Positions 1-8,062 of a DNA stretch of 64,000 nt are shown here, one piece after another. Both the position numbers and the translations under genes were made by a program. The notes beneath the pieces are model-generated. The model worked only from the letters and a program-made list of their open reading frames with translations, was not told the origin of the DNA and ran no database searches. The stretch spans positions 4,913,501 through 4,977,500 of the forward strand of contig NZ_CP126980.1 in NCBI RefSeq assembly GCF_030252345.1, given 5' to 3'. Source of the stretch: Actinoplanes oblitus (GTDB taxonomy: Bacteria > Actinomycetota > Actinomycetes > Mycobacteriales > Micromonosporaceae). Each line of letters begins with the position of its first letter. Position 1 is the stretch's first letter.

Positions 1-240
1 ATCACCTCCCGGGTGAACGCGGCCGACTTCGTGTGGGCGCTCGCGTTCACCCCGGACGGCCGGACGCTGATCAGCGGGGAGAGTTCCGGCGGGCTGCGGG
101 TCTGGGACCTGGCCGGCTGGACGGCGACAGCGGCCGACCCGGTGCGGCGGGCCTGCGCCCTGGCCGGCACCGGGCTGTCCGGACCGGAGTGGGGACAGTT
201 CGCGCCCGGTGTCGCGTACCGCCCCACCTGCCCGCCCTGA
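1..240 (+). CDS. WD40-repeat protein, C-terminal end (5' truncated by the window)
   Basis: The frame is open from the first base and ends at a TGA at 238-240. The visible 79 residues begin inside a beta-propeller blade: AFTPDGRTLISGESSGGLRVWDL is a WD40 repeat with the usual F-x-PDG-x-x-L-x-SG and final WDL. The tail (RACALAGTGLS..EWGQF then YRPTCP) is the ending typical of large actinobacterial proteins that join an STAND-type ATPase or protease to a WD40 propeller. That larger architecture is inferred, because the N-terminal part lies outside the window. Confidence 0.85.
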   Translation: MTSRVNAADFVWALAFTPDGRTLISGESSGGLRVWDLAGWTATAADPVRRACALAGTGLSGPEWGQFAPGVAYRPTCPP

Positions 241-252
241 GCCGCCTCGGGC

Positions 253-819
253 CTACCGCTCCCGGCGCAGCGCGGTCAGCGCCGTCACCCCGCCGGACCC
301 CGGTTCGATGGTGACGAAGCGGAAGTCGCCGCCACCACCACCGTCGAACAGCCGGTCACCCGCCCCGGCCACCACCGGGAAGGTGACCAGCCGGTACTCG
401 TCGACCAGGTCGGCGGCCGCGAGCGCCCGCACCACGCTCAGGCTGCCGATGACCACGACGTCCCGGCGCTGCCGCTCGTCCTTCGCCCAGGCGACCGGGT
501 CGCCGTCGATCGCCGCCGAGTTCGGCCAGGCGCCCGCGTCGATCCCGGTACGGGTGGCGACCCGCTTGGCCGCGGCGTTCATCAGCCCCGCGAACTCGCC
601 GTCGCGAGCCGGCCAGAGCGTGGCGAACGCCTCCCAGGTGCGCCGCCCGTACAGGTGAACGCCGTCCGCCAGCCGCGACCCCAGCCGGAACTTGTCGCCG
701 TCCACCGGCCCCGACCCGAACTTGAACGCCCACCCGCCGTGCCCGGTGCCCCCGCGCCCGTCGGGGTCGGAGACCACCCCGTCCAGGGTGATGAACTGAA
801 TGACGATGATGTCGCCCAT
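253..819 (-). CDS. Dihydrofolate reductase family protein (RibD C-terminal domain type)
   Basis: A 188-residue protein beginning MGDIIVIQFITLDGVVSDP. The pattern of an N-terminal strand, a LDGV segment, LYGRRTWEAF in the first third, VIGSLSVVRAL in the middle and DEYRLVTFPVVAGAGDRLF near the end is that of the small DHFR/RibD-C superfamily proteins common in actinomycetes, which probably bind NADPH; the substrate is unknown. The open frame continues far upstream, but this ATG begins the homologous part and the longer reading is antisense to the neighbouring sigma gene. It is divergent from that gene, leaving 93 bases for shared control. Confidence 0.85.
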   Translation of the reverse strand: MGDIIVIQFITLDGVVSDPDGRGGTGHGGWAFKFGSGPVDGDKFRLGSRLADGVHLYGRRTWEAFATLWPARDGEFAGLMNAAAKRVATRTGIDAGAWPNSAAIDGDPVAWAKDERQRRDVVVIGSLSVVRALAAADLVDEYRLVTFPVVAGAGDRLFDGGGGGDFRFVTIEPGSGGVTALTALRRER

Positions 820-912
820 GGCATGCTCCCGGCATCCTCGGCGGCCCGGCGGACCGCCTCTCACCGACCACATACCGGGCCGCGCCCGCGAACTCATCGC
901 TACGCTTCGCCC

Positions 913-1848
913 GTGGTGACGAGTCCCGAGCAACACGAGGCGTTCCGCGGCGACCTGCTCGCGCACTGCTACCGGATGCTCGGGTCGTTCCAGGAGGCCG
1001 AGGATCTGGTCCAGGAGACCCTGCTGCGGGCGTGGAAGGCCGCCGACCGGTTCGACAGCGGCAAGGCGTCGCTGCGCACCTGGCTGCACCGGATCGCCAC
1101 GAACGCCTGCCTGACCGCCCTGGAGGGCCGCGCCCGGCGCCCGTTGCCGAGCGGACTCGGCGGTCCCGGCGACCCGCTGGCGCCGCTGACCCCCAGCCTC
1201 GACGTGCCCTGGCTGCAGCCGTTCCCGGACGCCCGGCTCGGCGACCCGGCCGAGGCCGCCCAGCAGCGTGCCGGCCTGCGCCTGGCCTGGGTCGCCGCCC
1301 TGCAACTGCTGCCGGCCCGGCAACGCGCCGTGCTGGTGCTGCGCGAGGTGCTCCAGCTGTCCGCCGCCGAGGTCGCCGATGTGCTCGACACCAGCGTCGC
1401 CTCGGTGAACAGCGGCCTGCAGCGGGCCCGGGCCGCCCTGCGCGCCGCCGCTCCGGCGCTCGACGAGCTGCGCGAGCCGGGCGATCCGGGGGAGCGGGCG
1501 GTCGTCGAGCGCTACCTGGTGGCGTTCGAGGCGGCCGACGTGCCGGCGCTGTCCCGGCTGCTCGCCGACGACGTGGCGCTGGAGATGCCGCCGGTGGCGC
1601 TCTGGCTGCTCGGGCGGGCGCACTACCGCGCGTTCGTCGAGCGGGTGTTCGCGATGCGCGGCCCGGGCTGGCGGCTGCTGCCGGTGGCGGCCAACGGGGG
1701 CCCGGCGCTGGCCGCCTACGCCCCGGACGGGCGGGCGCACTCGCTGCAGGTGTTCGAGGTGGCCGGCGGGCTGATCCGGCGCGGTGTGACCTTCGTCGAC
1801 CCGGCGCTCTTCGCGTCGTTCGGACTGCCCGCCGCCCTCGGCGCGTGA
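913..1848 (+). CDS. ECF-type RNA polymerase sigma factor with SnoaL-like C-terminal domain
   Basis: A 311-residue protein. Region 2 is seen as HCYRMLGSFQEAEDLVQETLLRAWKA and LRTWLHRIATNACLTALE, and region 4 as LLPARQRAVLVLREVLQLSAAEVADVLDTSVASVNSGLQRAR. The remaining part (about residue 200 on) is a SnoaL/NTF2-like domain, the arrangement of the SigX5/ECF56-like group in which the tail regulates the sigma without a classical anti-sigma factor. The start is one of two adjacent GTG codons at 913 and 916; the upstream open frame is antisense to the DHFR-family gene. No anti-sigma gene lies next to it. Confidence 0.9.
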   Translation: MVTSPEQHEAFRGDLLAHCYRMLGSFQEAEDLVQETLLRAWKAADRFDSGKASLRTWLHRIATNACLTALEGRARRPLPSGLGGPGDPLAPLTPSLDVPWLQPFPDARLGDPAEAAQQRAGLRLAWVAALQLLPARQRAVLVLREVLQLSAAEVADVLDTSVASVNSGLQRARAALRAAAPALDELREPGDPGERAVVERYLVAFEAADVPALSRLLADDVALEMPPVALWLLGRAHYRAFVERVFAMRGPGWRLLPVAANGGPALAAYAPDGRAHSLQVFEVAGGLIRRGVTFVDPALFASFGLPAALGA

Positions 1849-1865
1849 TGGTGTTCGTCGATGCG

Positions 1866-1895
1866 TTGACAGTCGTGTTACCGCAGTGTTTCAAT
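1866..1895 (+). promoter_or_regulatory. Promoter of the first GH54 gene
   Basis: TTGACA at 1866-1871 is followed after 18 bases by TTCAAT at 1890-1895 (four of six matches to TATAAT). The predicted start of transcription, near 1902, lies about 110 bases upstream of the GH54 ATG. The -35 box is a perfect match; the -10 box is weaker. Confidence 0.55.
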
Positions 1896-1926
1896 CGGCG
1901 ACGTACCTCCTGTGAGCGGTAACACA
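1875..1926. promoter_or_regulatory. Pair of inverted operator-like sites flanking the start of transcription
   Basis: GTGTTACCGC at 1875-1884 and its exact reverse complement GCGGTAACAC at 1916-1925 flank the predicted transcription start. Each sits in a LacI-family-like operator context: TGTTACCGCAGTGTT on the left and TGTGAGCGGTAACACA on the right. The left site is inside the promoter spacer. Binding by a LacI-type repressor is inferred. Confidence 0.5.
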
Positions 1927-1937
1927 TCATCATCCCC

Positions 1938-1954
1938 ATCCGGTGACACCGGAT
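1938..1954. promoter_or_regulatory. Perfect 17-base palindrome ATCCGGTG-A-CACCGGAT
   Basis: Eight-base arms around one central A, in the untranslated leader of the GH54 gene between the outer operator-like sites. It could be a protein-binding site or an mRNA hairpin. It is unlike the LacI-type sites around it. Confidence 0.4.
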
Positions 1955-1964
1955 CGCGCTCGCA

Positions 1965-1982
1965 GTTGTTAGCGCTCACAAC
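1965..1982. promoter_or_regulatory. LacI-type operator in the leader of the first GH54 gene
   Basis: GTTGTTAGCGCTCACAAC is an 18-base palindrome with a single mismatched pair around a central CG-type dyad (GCGC), typical of LacI-family sugar repressor operators. It lies 28 bases before the ATG and resembles the sites at 1911-1926, 9259-9273 and 9333-9350. Confidence 0.6.
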
Positions 1983-2010
1983 GCTGTGTCCCCGACAGAA
2001 AGAGCCCGCC

Positions 2011-3555
2011 ATGCCATCCCGAACCCGCAGGCTGGTCTCCGGCGCCGCAGTCCTCGGCGCCGTGCTCGCCGGCATCCTGGTCAACGCCGCCCCGTCGGTC
2101 GCCGCCGGCACCGGCCCGTGCGACATCTACGCCTCCGGCGGCACCCCCTGCGTCGCCGCGCACAGCACCACCCGCGCCCTCTACGGCGCCTACTCCGGCT
2201 CCCTCTACCAGGTGCGACGCAACTCCGACGGGGCCACCACGAACATCGCCCCGCTGACCGCCGGCGGGGTCGCCAACGCCGCCGCCCAGGACAGCTTCTG
2301 CGCGAACACCACCTGCCTGATCACCGTCATCTACGACCAGTCCGGCCGGGGCAACCACCTCACCCAGGCGCCGCCCGGCGGTTTCCAGGGGCCGGACGTG
2401 GGCGGCAAGGACAATCTGGCCAGCGCCACCGGCGCCCCGGTCGCCGTCGGCGGCAAGAAGGCGTACGGCGTCTGGATCTCACCGGGCACCGGGTACCGCA
2501 ACAACAACACCAACGGCATCGCCACCGGGGACCAGCCCGAGGGCATGTACGCGATCTTCGACGGCACCCACTTCAACGGCGGCTGCTGCTTCGACTACGG
2601 CAACGCCGAGACCAACAGCCTGGACACCGGCAACGGCCACATGGAGGCCATCTACTTCGGCAACAGCACCGGCTGGGGCAGCGGCGCCGGCAGCGGCCCG
2701 TGGATCATGGCCGACCTGGAGAACGGTCTCTTCAGTGGCTACAACCCGGGGAACAACGCCGGCGACCCGACCATCACCCACCGGTTCCTGACCGCCGCCA
2801 TCAAGGGCGGCCCCAACCGGTGGGCGATCCGCGGCGGCAACGCCCAGTCCGGCGGCCTGTCCACCTTCTACAGCGGGGTCCGGCCGAACAAGTCCGGCTA
2901 CAACCCGATGCACAAAGAGGGCGCCATCATCCTCGGCATCGGTGGGGACAACAGTGTCAGCGCGCAGGGTACCTTCTACGAGGGCGTGATGACCTCCGGC
3001 TACCCGTCGGACGCCACGGAGAACGCGGTCCAGGCCAACATCGCCGCCGCCGGTTACGCCACCACCTCGCTGACCAGCGGCCCGGCCGTCACCGTCGGCT
3101 CGTCGGTGTCGCTGCGCGCCACCACGGCGTGCTGCACCACCCGGTACCTCGCGCACTCCGGCACCAGCGTGGCCACCCAGGTGGTCTCCTCGGCCAGCTC
3201 CGCGACCCTCAAGGGCCAGGCCACCTTCGTCGTCCGGTCCGGCCTGGCCAACGGCGGCTGCGTCTCCTTCGAGTCGAAGGACACCCCCGGCAGCTACCTG
3301 CGCCACAGCGGCTTCCAGCTCTACCTGAACGCCAACGACAACGGCACCCAGTTCAAGCAGGACGCCACTTTCTGCCCGCAGGCCGGCCTCAACGGCCAGG
3401 GCAACGCGCTGCGCTCGTTCAACTATCCGACCCGGTACATTCGGCACTACAACAACGCCGGCTACATCGCCAGCCAGGGCGGCGTGCACACCTTCGACGC
3501 CACCGGCCTGTTCGCCGACGACGTCAGCTGGGTCGTCGGCGCCGGCTGGTCCTGA
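2011..3555 (+). CDS. abfB: Secreted alpha-L-arabinofuranosidase, GH54 with C-terminal CBM42
   Basis: 514 residues, with a Sec signal peptide at about 1-32 (RTRR, hydrophobic core, then SVAAG). The GH54 catalytic domain spans about 33-350. It keeps the vicinal cysteine pair (C192-C193), a glutamate 44 residues after it (E237, DLENG) and an aspartate 120 residues after it (D313, IGGDN). This is the same spacing as the cysteine pair, nucleophile and acid/base residues known from fungal AkAbfB. Residues about 355-514 are an AbfB-type arabinose-binding domain (repeated RYLAHSG, YLRHSGF and YIRHYNN motifs). The enzyme should release arabinose from arabinoxylan or arabinan outside the cell. The ATG at 2011 starts the signal peptide. 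Confidence 0.95.
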   Translation: MPSRTRRLVSGAAVLGAVLAGILVNAAPSVAAGTGPCDIYASGGTPCVAAHSTTRALYGAYSGSLYQVRRNSDGATTNIAPLTAGGVANAAAQDSFCANTTCLITVIYDQSGRGNHLTQAPPGGFQGPDVGGKDNLASATGAPVAVGGKKAYGVWISPGTGYRNNNTNGIATGDQPEGMYAIFDGTHFNGGCCFDYGNAETNSLDTGNGHMEAIYFGNSTGWGSGAGSGPWIMADLENGLFSGYNPGNNAGDPTITHRFLTAAIKGGPNRWAIRGGNAQSGGLSTFYSGVRPNKSGYNPMHKEGAIILGIGGDNSVSAQGTFYEGVMTSGYPSDATENAVQANIAAAGYATTSLTSGPAVTVGSSVSLRATTACCTTRYLAHSGTSVATQVVSSASSATLKGQATFVVRSGLANGGCVSFESKDTPGSYLRHSGFQLYLNANDNGTQFKQDATFCPQAGLNGQGNALRSFNYPTRYIRHYNNAGYIASQGGVHTFDATGLFADDVSWVVGAGWS

Positions 3556-3587
3556 CCCGCCGGGCCGACCCCCATCACCATGACCGC

Positions 3588-3619
3588 GGCCGGGCGGGAT
3601 CCGCTGATCCCGCCCGGCC
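3588..3619 (+). terminator. Intrinsic-type hairpin after the first GH54 gene
   Basis: A perfect 14-base stem (GGCCGGGCGGGATC, loop CGCT, exact complement) begins 32 bases after the GH54 stop. There is no T-tract, as is usual for actinomycete terminators. Confidence 0.75.
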
Positions 3620-3642
3620 CGCCGCTGCTCGCGCCTGCCCGA

Positions 3643-3790
3643 TTCCGGTACGCCCGGAGCGCGGGTCACCAGCGCCTGGCCGGAGCGGCGCCCCCACCTG
3701 CCAGCGGCCGCGCGACACGGGAGCGCGGCGGCCCACTTCGCTCGCGCCCGCCACCACCCGTTCTCGTGCGGAGCGCGCTCCGGGCGTATC
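3643..3790. repeat. Intergenic GTACCGGAA repeat, two facing copies
   Basis: TTCCGGTACGCCCGGAGCG begins at 3643, and a degenerate facing copy (GCGCTCCGGGCGTATCC) ends at 3790. The two form the ends of a roughly 150-base element in the gap before the MFS gene. The core is shared with the copies at 9129, 12199, 28168, 31688-31794, 38018, 46409 and 57196. Confidence 0.6.
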
Positions 3791-3849
3791 CACATAGGAT
3801 CTGACCCGGACCGCAGCGGTCCGCGAGCGGCGAGCCTGGTGGAGAACAC

Positions 3850-5046
3850 ATGTCAGAGGTCCTCATCGATCACCGGCGGCGGGCGCGCCGCGGGCGGGTC
3901 GCCACCTCGCTGGCGTTCCTGCTCTTCGGGACGGCGCTGGGGGTGTGGACGGCGCGGCTGCCGGCGGTCAAGGAGAAGCTCGGTCTCAGCGACGGGCGGC
4001 TGACGTTCGTGCTGCTGGCGTTCGCGGCCGGGTGCCTGCTCGGGCTGGCCGTGCTGGGGCGGCTGTCCGACCGGGTCGGGAGTTCCCGGCTGCTCGTGGT
4101 GGCGGCGGCGCTGGAGGGGACGCTGCTGGCGGCGGCCGGGTTGGCCGGCACGCTGGTGCTGCTGTGCGTCACCGTGTTCGCCTTCGGCGCGGTGCACGGG
4201 ACGCTCAACATCGCGATGAACGCGAACGCGGTCGAGGTGCAGCGGGCGTGGGGCAGTCCGATCATGTCGTCGTTCCACGCGATCTACAGCGTCGGCGGGT
4301 TCGCCGGGGCGCTGCTCGGCGGCCAGTTCGCCCGGCACGCGGTCGGGATCGGGCCGACGTTCCTGCTCACCGGCGCCGGCCTGCTGGTGCTGACCGGGTG
4401 GGCGGCGCTGTGGGTGTTGCCGTCCAGGGCAGTGGTCGCCGAGCCGCGCGTCGTGAGCCCCGGCGGGCGCGGGTCGCCGCTAGTGGTGTTCTTCGGCGTG
4501 CTGGTGCTGTTCACGCTGGTGGGTGAGGGGGCGGCGGCCGACTGGAGTGCTGTCTACCTGCGGGACGACCTGCACGCCACGCCGGGTTTCGCGGCCTACG
4601 GATACGCCGCGTTCGCCATCATGATGACCGTGGGCCGGATCTTCGGGGACCGGCTGGTGGTCGCCCTGGGCCCGGTCACCCTGGTGCGGGCGGGCGGCCT
4701 GCTGGCCGCGGGTGGTCTCGGCGTGGCCCTGCTGGTGGACCGGCCGGTGGCCGGGGTGGCCGGTTTCGGCCTGCTCGGGCTGGGGCTGTCCGGGATCGCG
4801 CCGCAGGTGTTCTCCGCGGTGGGTAGCCGGGATGCCCGGCGCTCCGGGCGTGACCTGTCGACGGTGGTGAGCATCGGGTACGTCGGCTTCCTGATCGGAC
4901 CGATCGTGATCGGGGCGGCGGCCACCGTGGTCGGCCTGCCCGCCGCGCTGTGGATCCCGGCGGTCCTGGCCGTGGTGGTCGCGGCGAGCGGCAGCGTGAT
5001 GCGCCCGGCGCGGAGCGAGGCCGAGGTCGTGCCGCCGGATCGGTGA
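3850..5046 (+). CDS. MFS transporter (YbjJ-like)
   Basis: A 398-residue integral membrane protein with about 12 hydrophobic segments and an Arg-rich N-terminus (RRRARRGR). Typical MFS loop features are GRLSDRVGSSRLL after TM2 and GRIFGDRLVVALGP in the second half. The MNANAVEVQR segment after TM4 and the SSFHAIYSVGGFAGALLGG segment are characteristic of the YbjJ-like subgroup. The substrate cannot be read from sequence. The ATG at 3850 is preceded by GGAG at a good distance. It is transcribed alone and converges on the ThrE-type gene. Confidence 0.9.
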   Translation: MSEVLIDHRRRARRGRVATSLAFLLFGTALGVWTARLPAVKEKLGLSDGRLTFVLLAFAAGCLLGLAVLGRLSDRVGSSRLLVVAAALEGTLLAAAGLAGTLVLLCVTVFAFGAVHGTLNIAMNANAVEVQRAWGSPIMSSFHAIYSVGGFAGALLGGQFARHAVGIGPTFLLTGAGLLVLTGWAALWVLPSRAVVAEPRVVSPGGRGSPLVVFFGVLVLFTLVGEGAAADWSAVYLRDDLHATPGFAAYGYAAFAIMMTVGRIFGDRLVVALGPVTLVRAGGLLAAGGLGVALLVDRPVAGVAGFGLLGLGLSGIAPQVFSAVGSRDARRSGRDLSTVVSIGYVGFLIGPIVIGAAATVVGLPAALWIPAVLAVVVAASGSVMRPARSEAEVVPPDR

Positions 5047-5115
5047 TGGGAGACCGCGGCGGAACCTGATCGGCGCCTCGACCCGCGAACCGGACCCGTA
5101 CGCGGGCATGGTCAC

Positions 5116-6411
5116 CTATCCGCCGTGTCCCTGCGGGTCCGGATGGACGAGATCGTCCTGGCGGCGGGTCCAGTGCAGGGTGCCGGCCAGGGCCCGGTAG
5201 AGCGGATGCCCGCACAGCACCCCGAGGGCGATCGCCACCATCGACCCCGCCGCGTCGATCAGGTCCTCGGCGCCGCGGACCGTTGACTGGCCGAGGTACT
5301 CGGTCACGCCGATCAGGGACAGGGCGCCCGGGACCAGGAGCCAGAAGCCGGGCAGGAACGAGACCAGGGCGGGTGGGGCGCCCGGCGCCCGCTCCACCAG
5401 GTAGGCGACCACGGTCAGGGCCACGGCGCCGACGAAGCCGCTCAGGTAGCCGCCGAGGACCAGCCCGCCGAGGTACTGGCCGATCCAGCCGGCGTAGAGG
5501 ACCAGGCACAGCCAGCCCAGGGACCGGGGCGGCCCGGCCAGCATCAGGTAGTTGCCGACGCCGACGACGGCGGTGCCGAGCCAGGGTGCCCACCAGCCCA
5601 GCGTGTTCGCGGCGACGTCGGCCGGTGACCCGGGCGGTGGCACGCCGACCGCCTGGGCGGCGCCGATGATGCCGAAGGCGAGCAGCCCGAGCTGCAGGAT
5701 GCCGGCGACCAGGCGGCTGGCGCCGGTGACCATCTCGTACGCGGACAGCTCCACCACCGCCATGGTCAGCATCGCCCCGGGCAGGAACGTGCACAGCGGC
5801 GCGACCAGCGCGCGCAGGTCGGCCTCGGCCCACCCGGTCCCGGCCAGCACGAAGGTGATCGCGGCGACGGTGAACGAGGCCACCACCGGCATGATCATCT
5901 GGACGCTGGCCCAGCGGGCGCCGGTCAGCTTGAGCACGCCGATCAGCACCCCGAAGAGGGCGGCCAGCAGCAGGTCACCCCAGGTCGGTTTGAGGATCAT
6001 GCAGATGCCGGCGGTCAGCACGGCGTGCCCGAGGACCCGTACCGGCGAGCCGAAGCGGGGCGGCGTCCGGACCACCTCGAGCACCCGCCGGCTGCCCTCG
6101 GCCGGTGCGACCTCACCACGCTCGGCGGCGCGCAGCAGCCGGTACAGCTCGGCGGTCTGGTCCAGCCGCAGGCCGCCGCCCAGCTGCCGGGTCGGTTCCT
6201 GGGTCACCGGCCGCCCGGGGGCCAGCGACACCACCAGGAACGTCGGGAAGACGCTGATCCGGGCGTCCGCCGCGCCGTACGCCGTGGCCACCCGCAGCAG
6301 ATGCTCCTGGATCTGGTTGACCGCCTCGCCGGCCGCCGTCAGCCCGCTGCCCAGGTACAGCAGGAACTCCAGGAGCAGGCGCTCGTCCCGCGCGGTGAAG
6401 TCGCCGCTCAC
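5116..6411 (-). CDS. Threonine/serine exporter family membrane protein (ThrE type)
   Basis: 431 residues. The soluble N-terminal part (about 1-135) holds the ThrE/DUF1212 signature: LLLYLGSGLTAAGEAV-like start, ARISVFPTFLVVSL and a charged linker. It is followed by about ten membrane segments (for example ILKPTWGDLLLAALFGVLIGVL), covering both the DUF1212 and DUF3815 halves, so it is a fused full-length member. Known relatives export threonine and serine. I chose the GTG at 6411, which has AGGA seven bases upstream and begins the conserved region. The open frame extends upstream without homology. It overlaps a tiny ORF (6408-6464). Confidence 0.85.
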   Translation of the reverse strand: MSGDFTARDERLLLEFLLYLGSGLTAAGEAVNQIQEHLLRVATAYGAADARISVFPTFLVVSLAPGRPVTQEPTRQLGGGLRLDQTAELYRLLRAAERGEVAPAEGSRRVLEVVRTPPRFGSPVRVLGHAVLTAGICMILKPTWGDLLLAALFGVLIGVLKLTGARWASVQMIMPVVASFTVAAITFVLAGTGWAEADLRALVAPLCTFLPGAMLTMAVVELSAYEMVTGASRLVAGILQLGLLAFGIIGAAQAVGVPPPGSPADVAANTLGWWAPWLGTAVVGVGNYLMLAGPPRSLGWLCLVLYAGWIGQYLGGLVLGGYLSGFVGAVALTVVAYLVERAPGAPPALVSFLPGFWLLVPGALSLIGVTEYLGQSTVRGAEDLIDAAGSMVAIALGVLCGHPLYRALAGTLHWTRRQDDLVHPDPQGHGG

Positions 6412-6464
6412 CGGCCGGTCCTGCCGCCCGGCGGGCCGGCGAACCGGAAGCGCGTCAGAGTCAT
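6408..6464 (-). CDS. Possible 18-residue leader ORF coupled to the ThrE-type gene
   Basis: An ATG at 6464 preceded by a GGGGG ribosome-site-like run encodes MTLTRFRFAGPPGGRTGR. Its TGA overlaps the GTG of the exporter gene (GTGA), the arrangement used for translational coupling. The ORF is too short for composition to prove coding. It could instead be a chance reading of the leader. Confidence 0.3.
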   Translation of the reverse strand: MTLTRFRFAGPPGGRTGR

Positions 6465-6766
6465 GGTCACCCCCGTCCCGGAAGCCTGACGGCTGATGCC
6501 GCCGGTGGGTTCCTCCACGGCGGATGAGATCGGGTTCGCCGGCAGCCCACTCCCTCGGCCGCCCCGCAGCCCGTCCTGCGACCACCTCTGATCGGATCCG
6601 CCCCCGGCCACCGGCCGCGCGGGTCGACAGCCGGCCGGCCGTGGCGACATCCGTCCGCGGGCCGGGAACGGCCCGAGCCGCCCGGGCCCCGGCCACGTGA
6701 GTCACCGGACTCGATGGCGAAGCTCCCCGCCCGTCAGCCCCGACGATCCGGGCCGGACCGGTGAGC
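6465..6766. other. Non-coding gap between exporter leader and SUKH-3 gene
   Basis: About 300 bases with no convincing gene. The ORFs crossing it lack third-position bias and homology. It must hold the promoter of the exporter (reading left) and the 3' end of the SUKH-3 pair. I see no clear -35/-10 match. Confidence 0.5.
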
Positions 6767-7258
6767 TCACGGCGCCGGTGACCACGTCCCGTCGTCGGCG
6801 ACGCGTGGCGGCTCGGTGCCGGTGATCAGGGTGGTCAGGGCGGCGTCGAGGTCGTCGCCGAGGTGCCATTCGCCGGCCGGGTCGAGGGCGAAGACCCGGC
6901 CCCGCTCGTCGATGGCCAGGATGGCGTCGTCGGTGCCCTCGACGCCGAGGGGAAAGAGCCGCACACCCAAGACCCGTCCGAACGCGGCCAGGGTGGCGGC
7001 GGTCGGGACGGCCATCGTCGGGTCGATGGCGAACGGGGCCCGCCGCAGCGCGACACCGGGCCCGTCCTGGTCGACATACACGCCGGCGAACTCGGTCAGC
7101 GCCCGCTCCGCGGCGGGAAACGGGGTGTGCCGGCTGCCGTCGCCGGCGGTGTAGGCGCACACCGTCCGGATGACGCGCGCCGCCACCTCGGGGACCCGGC
7201 GGCCCGCCGCCCAGCCGGCGTCGCGCAGCACCGCCTCGACCGGTGCCGGGAATCGCAT
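6767..7258 (-). CDS. SUKH-3 domain protein (immunity-type)
   Basis: 163 residues beginning RFPAPVEAVLRDAGWAAGRRV. That opening, the AERALTEFAGVYV centre, the IDPTMAV segment and LFPLGVEGTDDAILAIDERGRVFALDPAGEWHLGDD near the end are the SUKH-3 pattern. SUKH proteins are known as immunity proteins for polymorphic and nuclease/deaminase toxins. The ATG at 7258 shares its A with the TGA of the upstream gene, so the two are translationally coupled. The partner is a YwqJ-like protein, the classic neighbour of this family. Confidence 0.85.
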   Translation of the reverse strand: MRFPAPVEAVLRDAGWAAGRRVPEVAARVIRTVCAYTAGDGSRHTPFPAAERALTEFAGVYVDQDGPGVALRRAPFAIDPTMAVPTAATLAAFGRVLGVRLFPLGVEGTDDAILAIDERGRVFALDPAGEWHLGDDLDAALTTLITGTEPPRVADDGTWSPAP

Positions 7259-7941
7259 CAGGGGTTTCCCTTCGCCGCCGCGTCCGGGCTCAGCCCGAGA
7301 AAGTCCAGCAGGAGCAGGACCGGTAGCCGGGAGCTCACCGGCGTGCCGCCGGTCGGGTCACCGTCCTCGCGGATCCGGAAGGTCTCCAGCCGGGCGCCGC
7401 GGACCAACTCCCGCATCTCGGGCGGGGTCAGCCGCGGGCGGCCCGCCCCGGTCCGCGCGTTCTCCTGCTCCCAGAGGAACCGGGAGAAGACGGCGGCCTC
7501 CGCCGAGCGCTCGCAGCCGCGTTCCCGATAGTGGGGCGGCATCGCCTCGAAGAACGTGGCGACCGCCGGGTGCGGTGGCAACCCGGCCTCCGAGCGGCCG
7601 CTGAGCGCCACCCACGAGCGGTCACCGACCGTCAACCGGCTCATCATCGCGGGAAAGCGCCGGGGCTGGGGGATCACCCGCGGCGGGCGCGGCGGTGGCC
7701 GGAAGTCGCGGACGTACCACTCGGCGATGTGCGACGGGGGCAGCGTGCCGCCGATGGTCATCTCACCGGTCCGCCGGTCGAGCACCACGCTGGGCACGCA
7801 GCTGGGGTCGCCGGGCGGGAACCGGGCGGAGATGACCCAGCCCAGCTCGAACTCGGTCAGCACCGGCTCGGCGCCGGGCGCGGCCTCCTCGATCCAGCGG
7901 CGGGCTCGCTCGTCCGCATCGGCCTGGGTCACTGCCGTCAT
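7258..7941 (-). CDS. YwqJ-deaminase-like protein lacking the CxxC zinc motif
   Basis: 227 residues in two parts. Residues about 1-80 (VLTEFELGWVISARF, VVLDRRTGEMTIGGTLP) resemble the small Imm35/YrhB-type domain. Residues about 95-227 resemble YwqJ-type deaminases: HPAVATFFEAMP, GCERSAEAAVFSRFLWE with a C-x-x-S-A-E core, then REDGDPTGGTPV. Family members usually continue with a P-C-x-x-C zinc motif; here it reads SSRLPVLLLLDFLGL with no cysteine, so catalysis is doubtful. No signal peptide or secretion domain is present. The ATG at 7941 has TACAGT seven bases upstream and may be leaderless; an in-frame ATG at 7959 is possible. Confidence 0.6.
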   Translation of the reverse strand: MTAVTQADADERARRWIEEAAPGAEPVLTEFELGWVISARFPPGDPSCVPSVVLDRRTGEMTIGGTLPPSHIAEWYVRDFRPPPRPPRVIPQPRRFPAMMSRLTVGDRSWVALSGRSEAGLPPHPAVATFFEAMPPHYRERGCERSAEAAVFSRFLWEQENARTGAGRPRLTPPEMRELVRGARLETFRIREDGDPTGGTPVSSRLPVLLLLDFLGLSPDAAAKGNP

Positions 7942-8062
7942 GATCGTCACTGTACCCATGTCGATCCAGGACCGCGGCGACGAAGCGATGGGCCGGGTCG
8001 ATCCTCGGCGCGGTGGTCGCGCCGGCCGGGGTCGGTGGCTCGCGGGCTGTCGGGGGAGGCGG

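Noticed and set aside
253..1740. Full 495-residue version of the DHFR-family frame
   Set aside because: Only the last 188 residues are homologous; the rest is antisense to the sigma factor gene.
1986..3797. 603-residue plus-strand open frame
   Set aside because: Out-of-frame reading of the GH54 gene; Arg-rich repeats and no recognisable motif.
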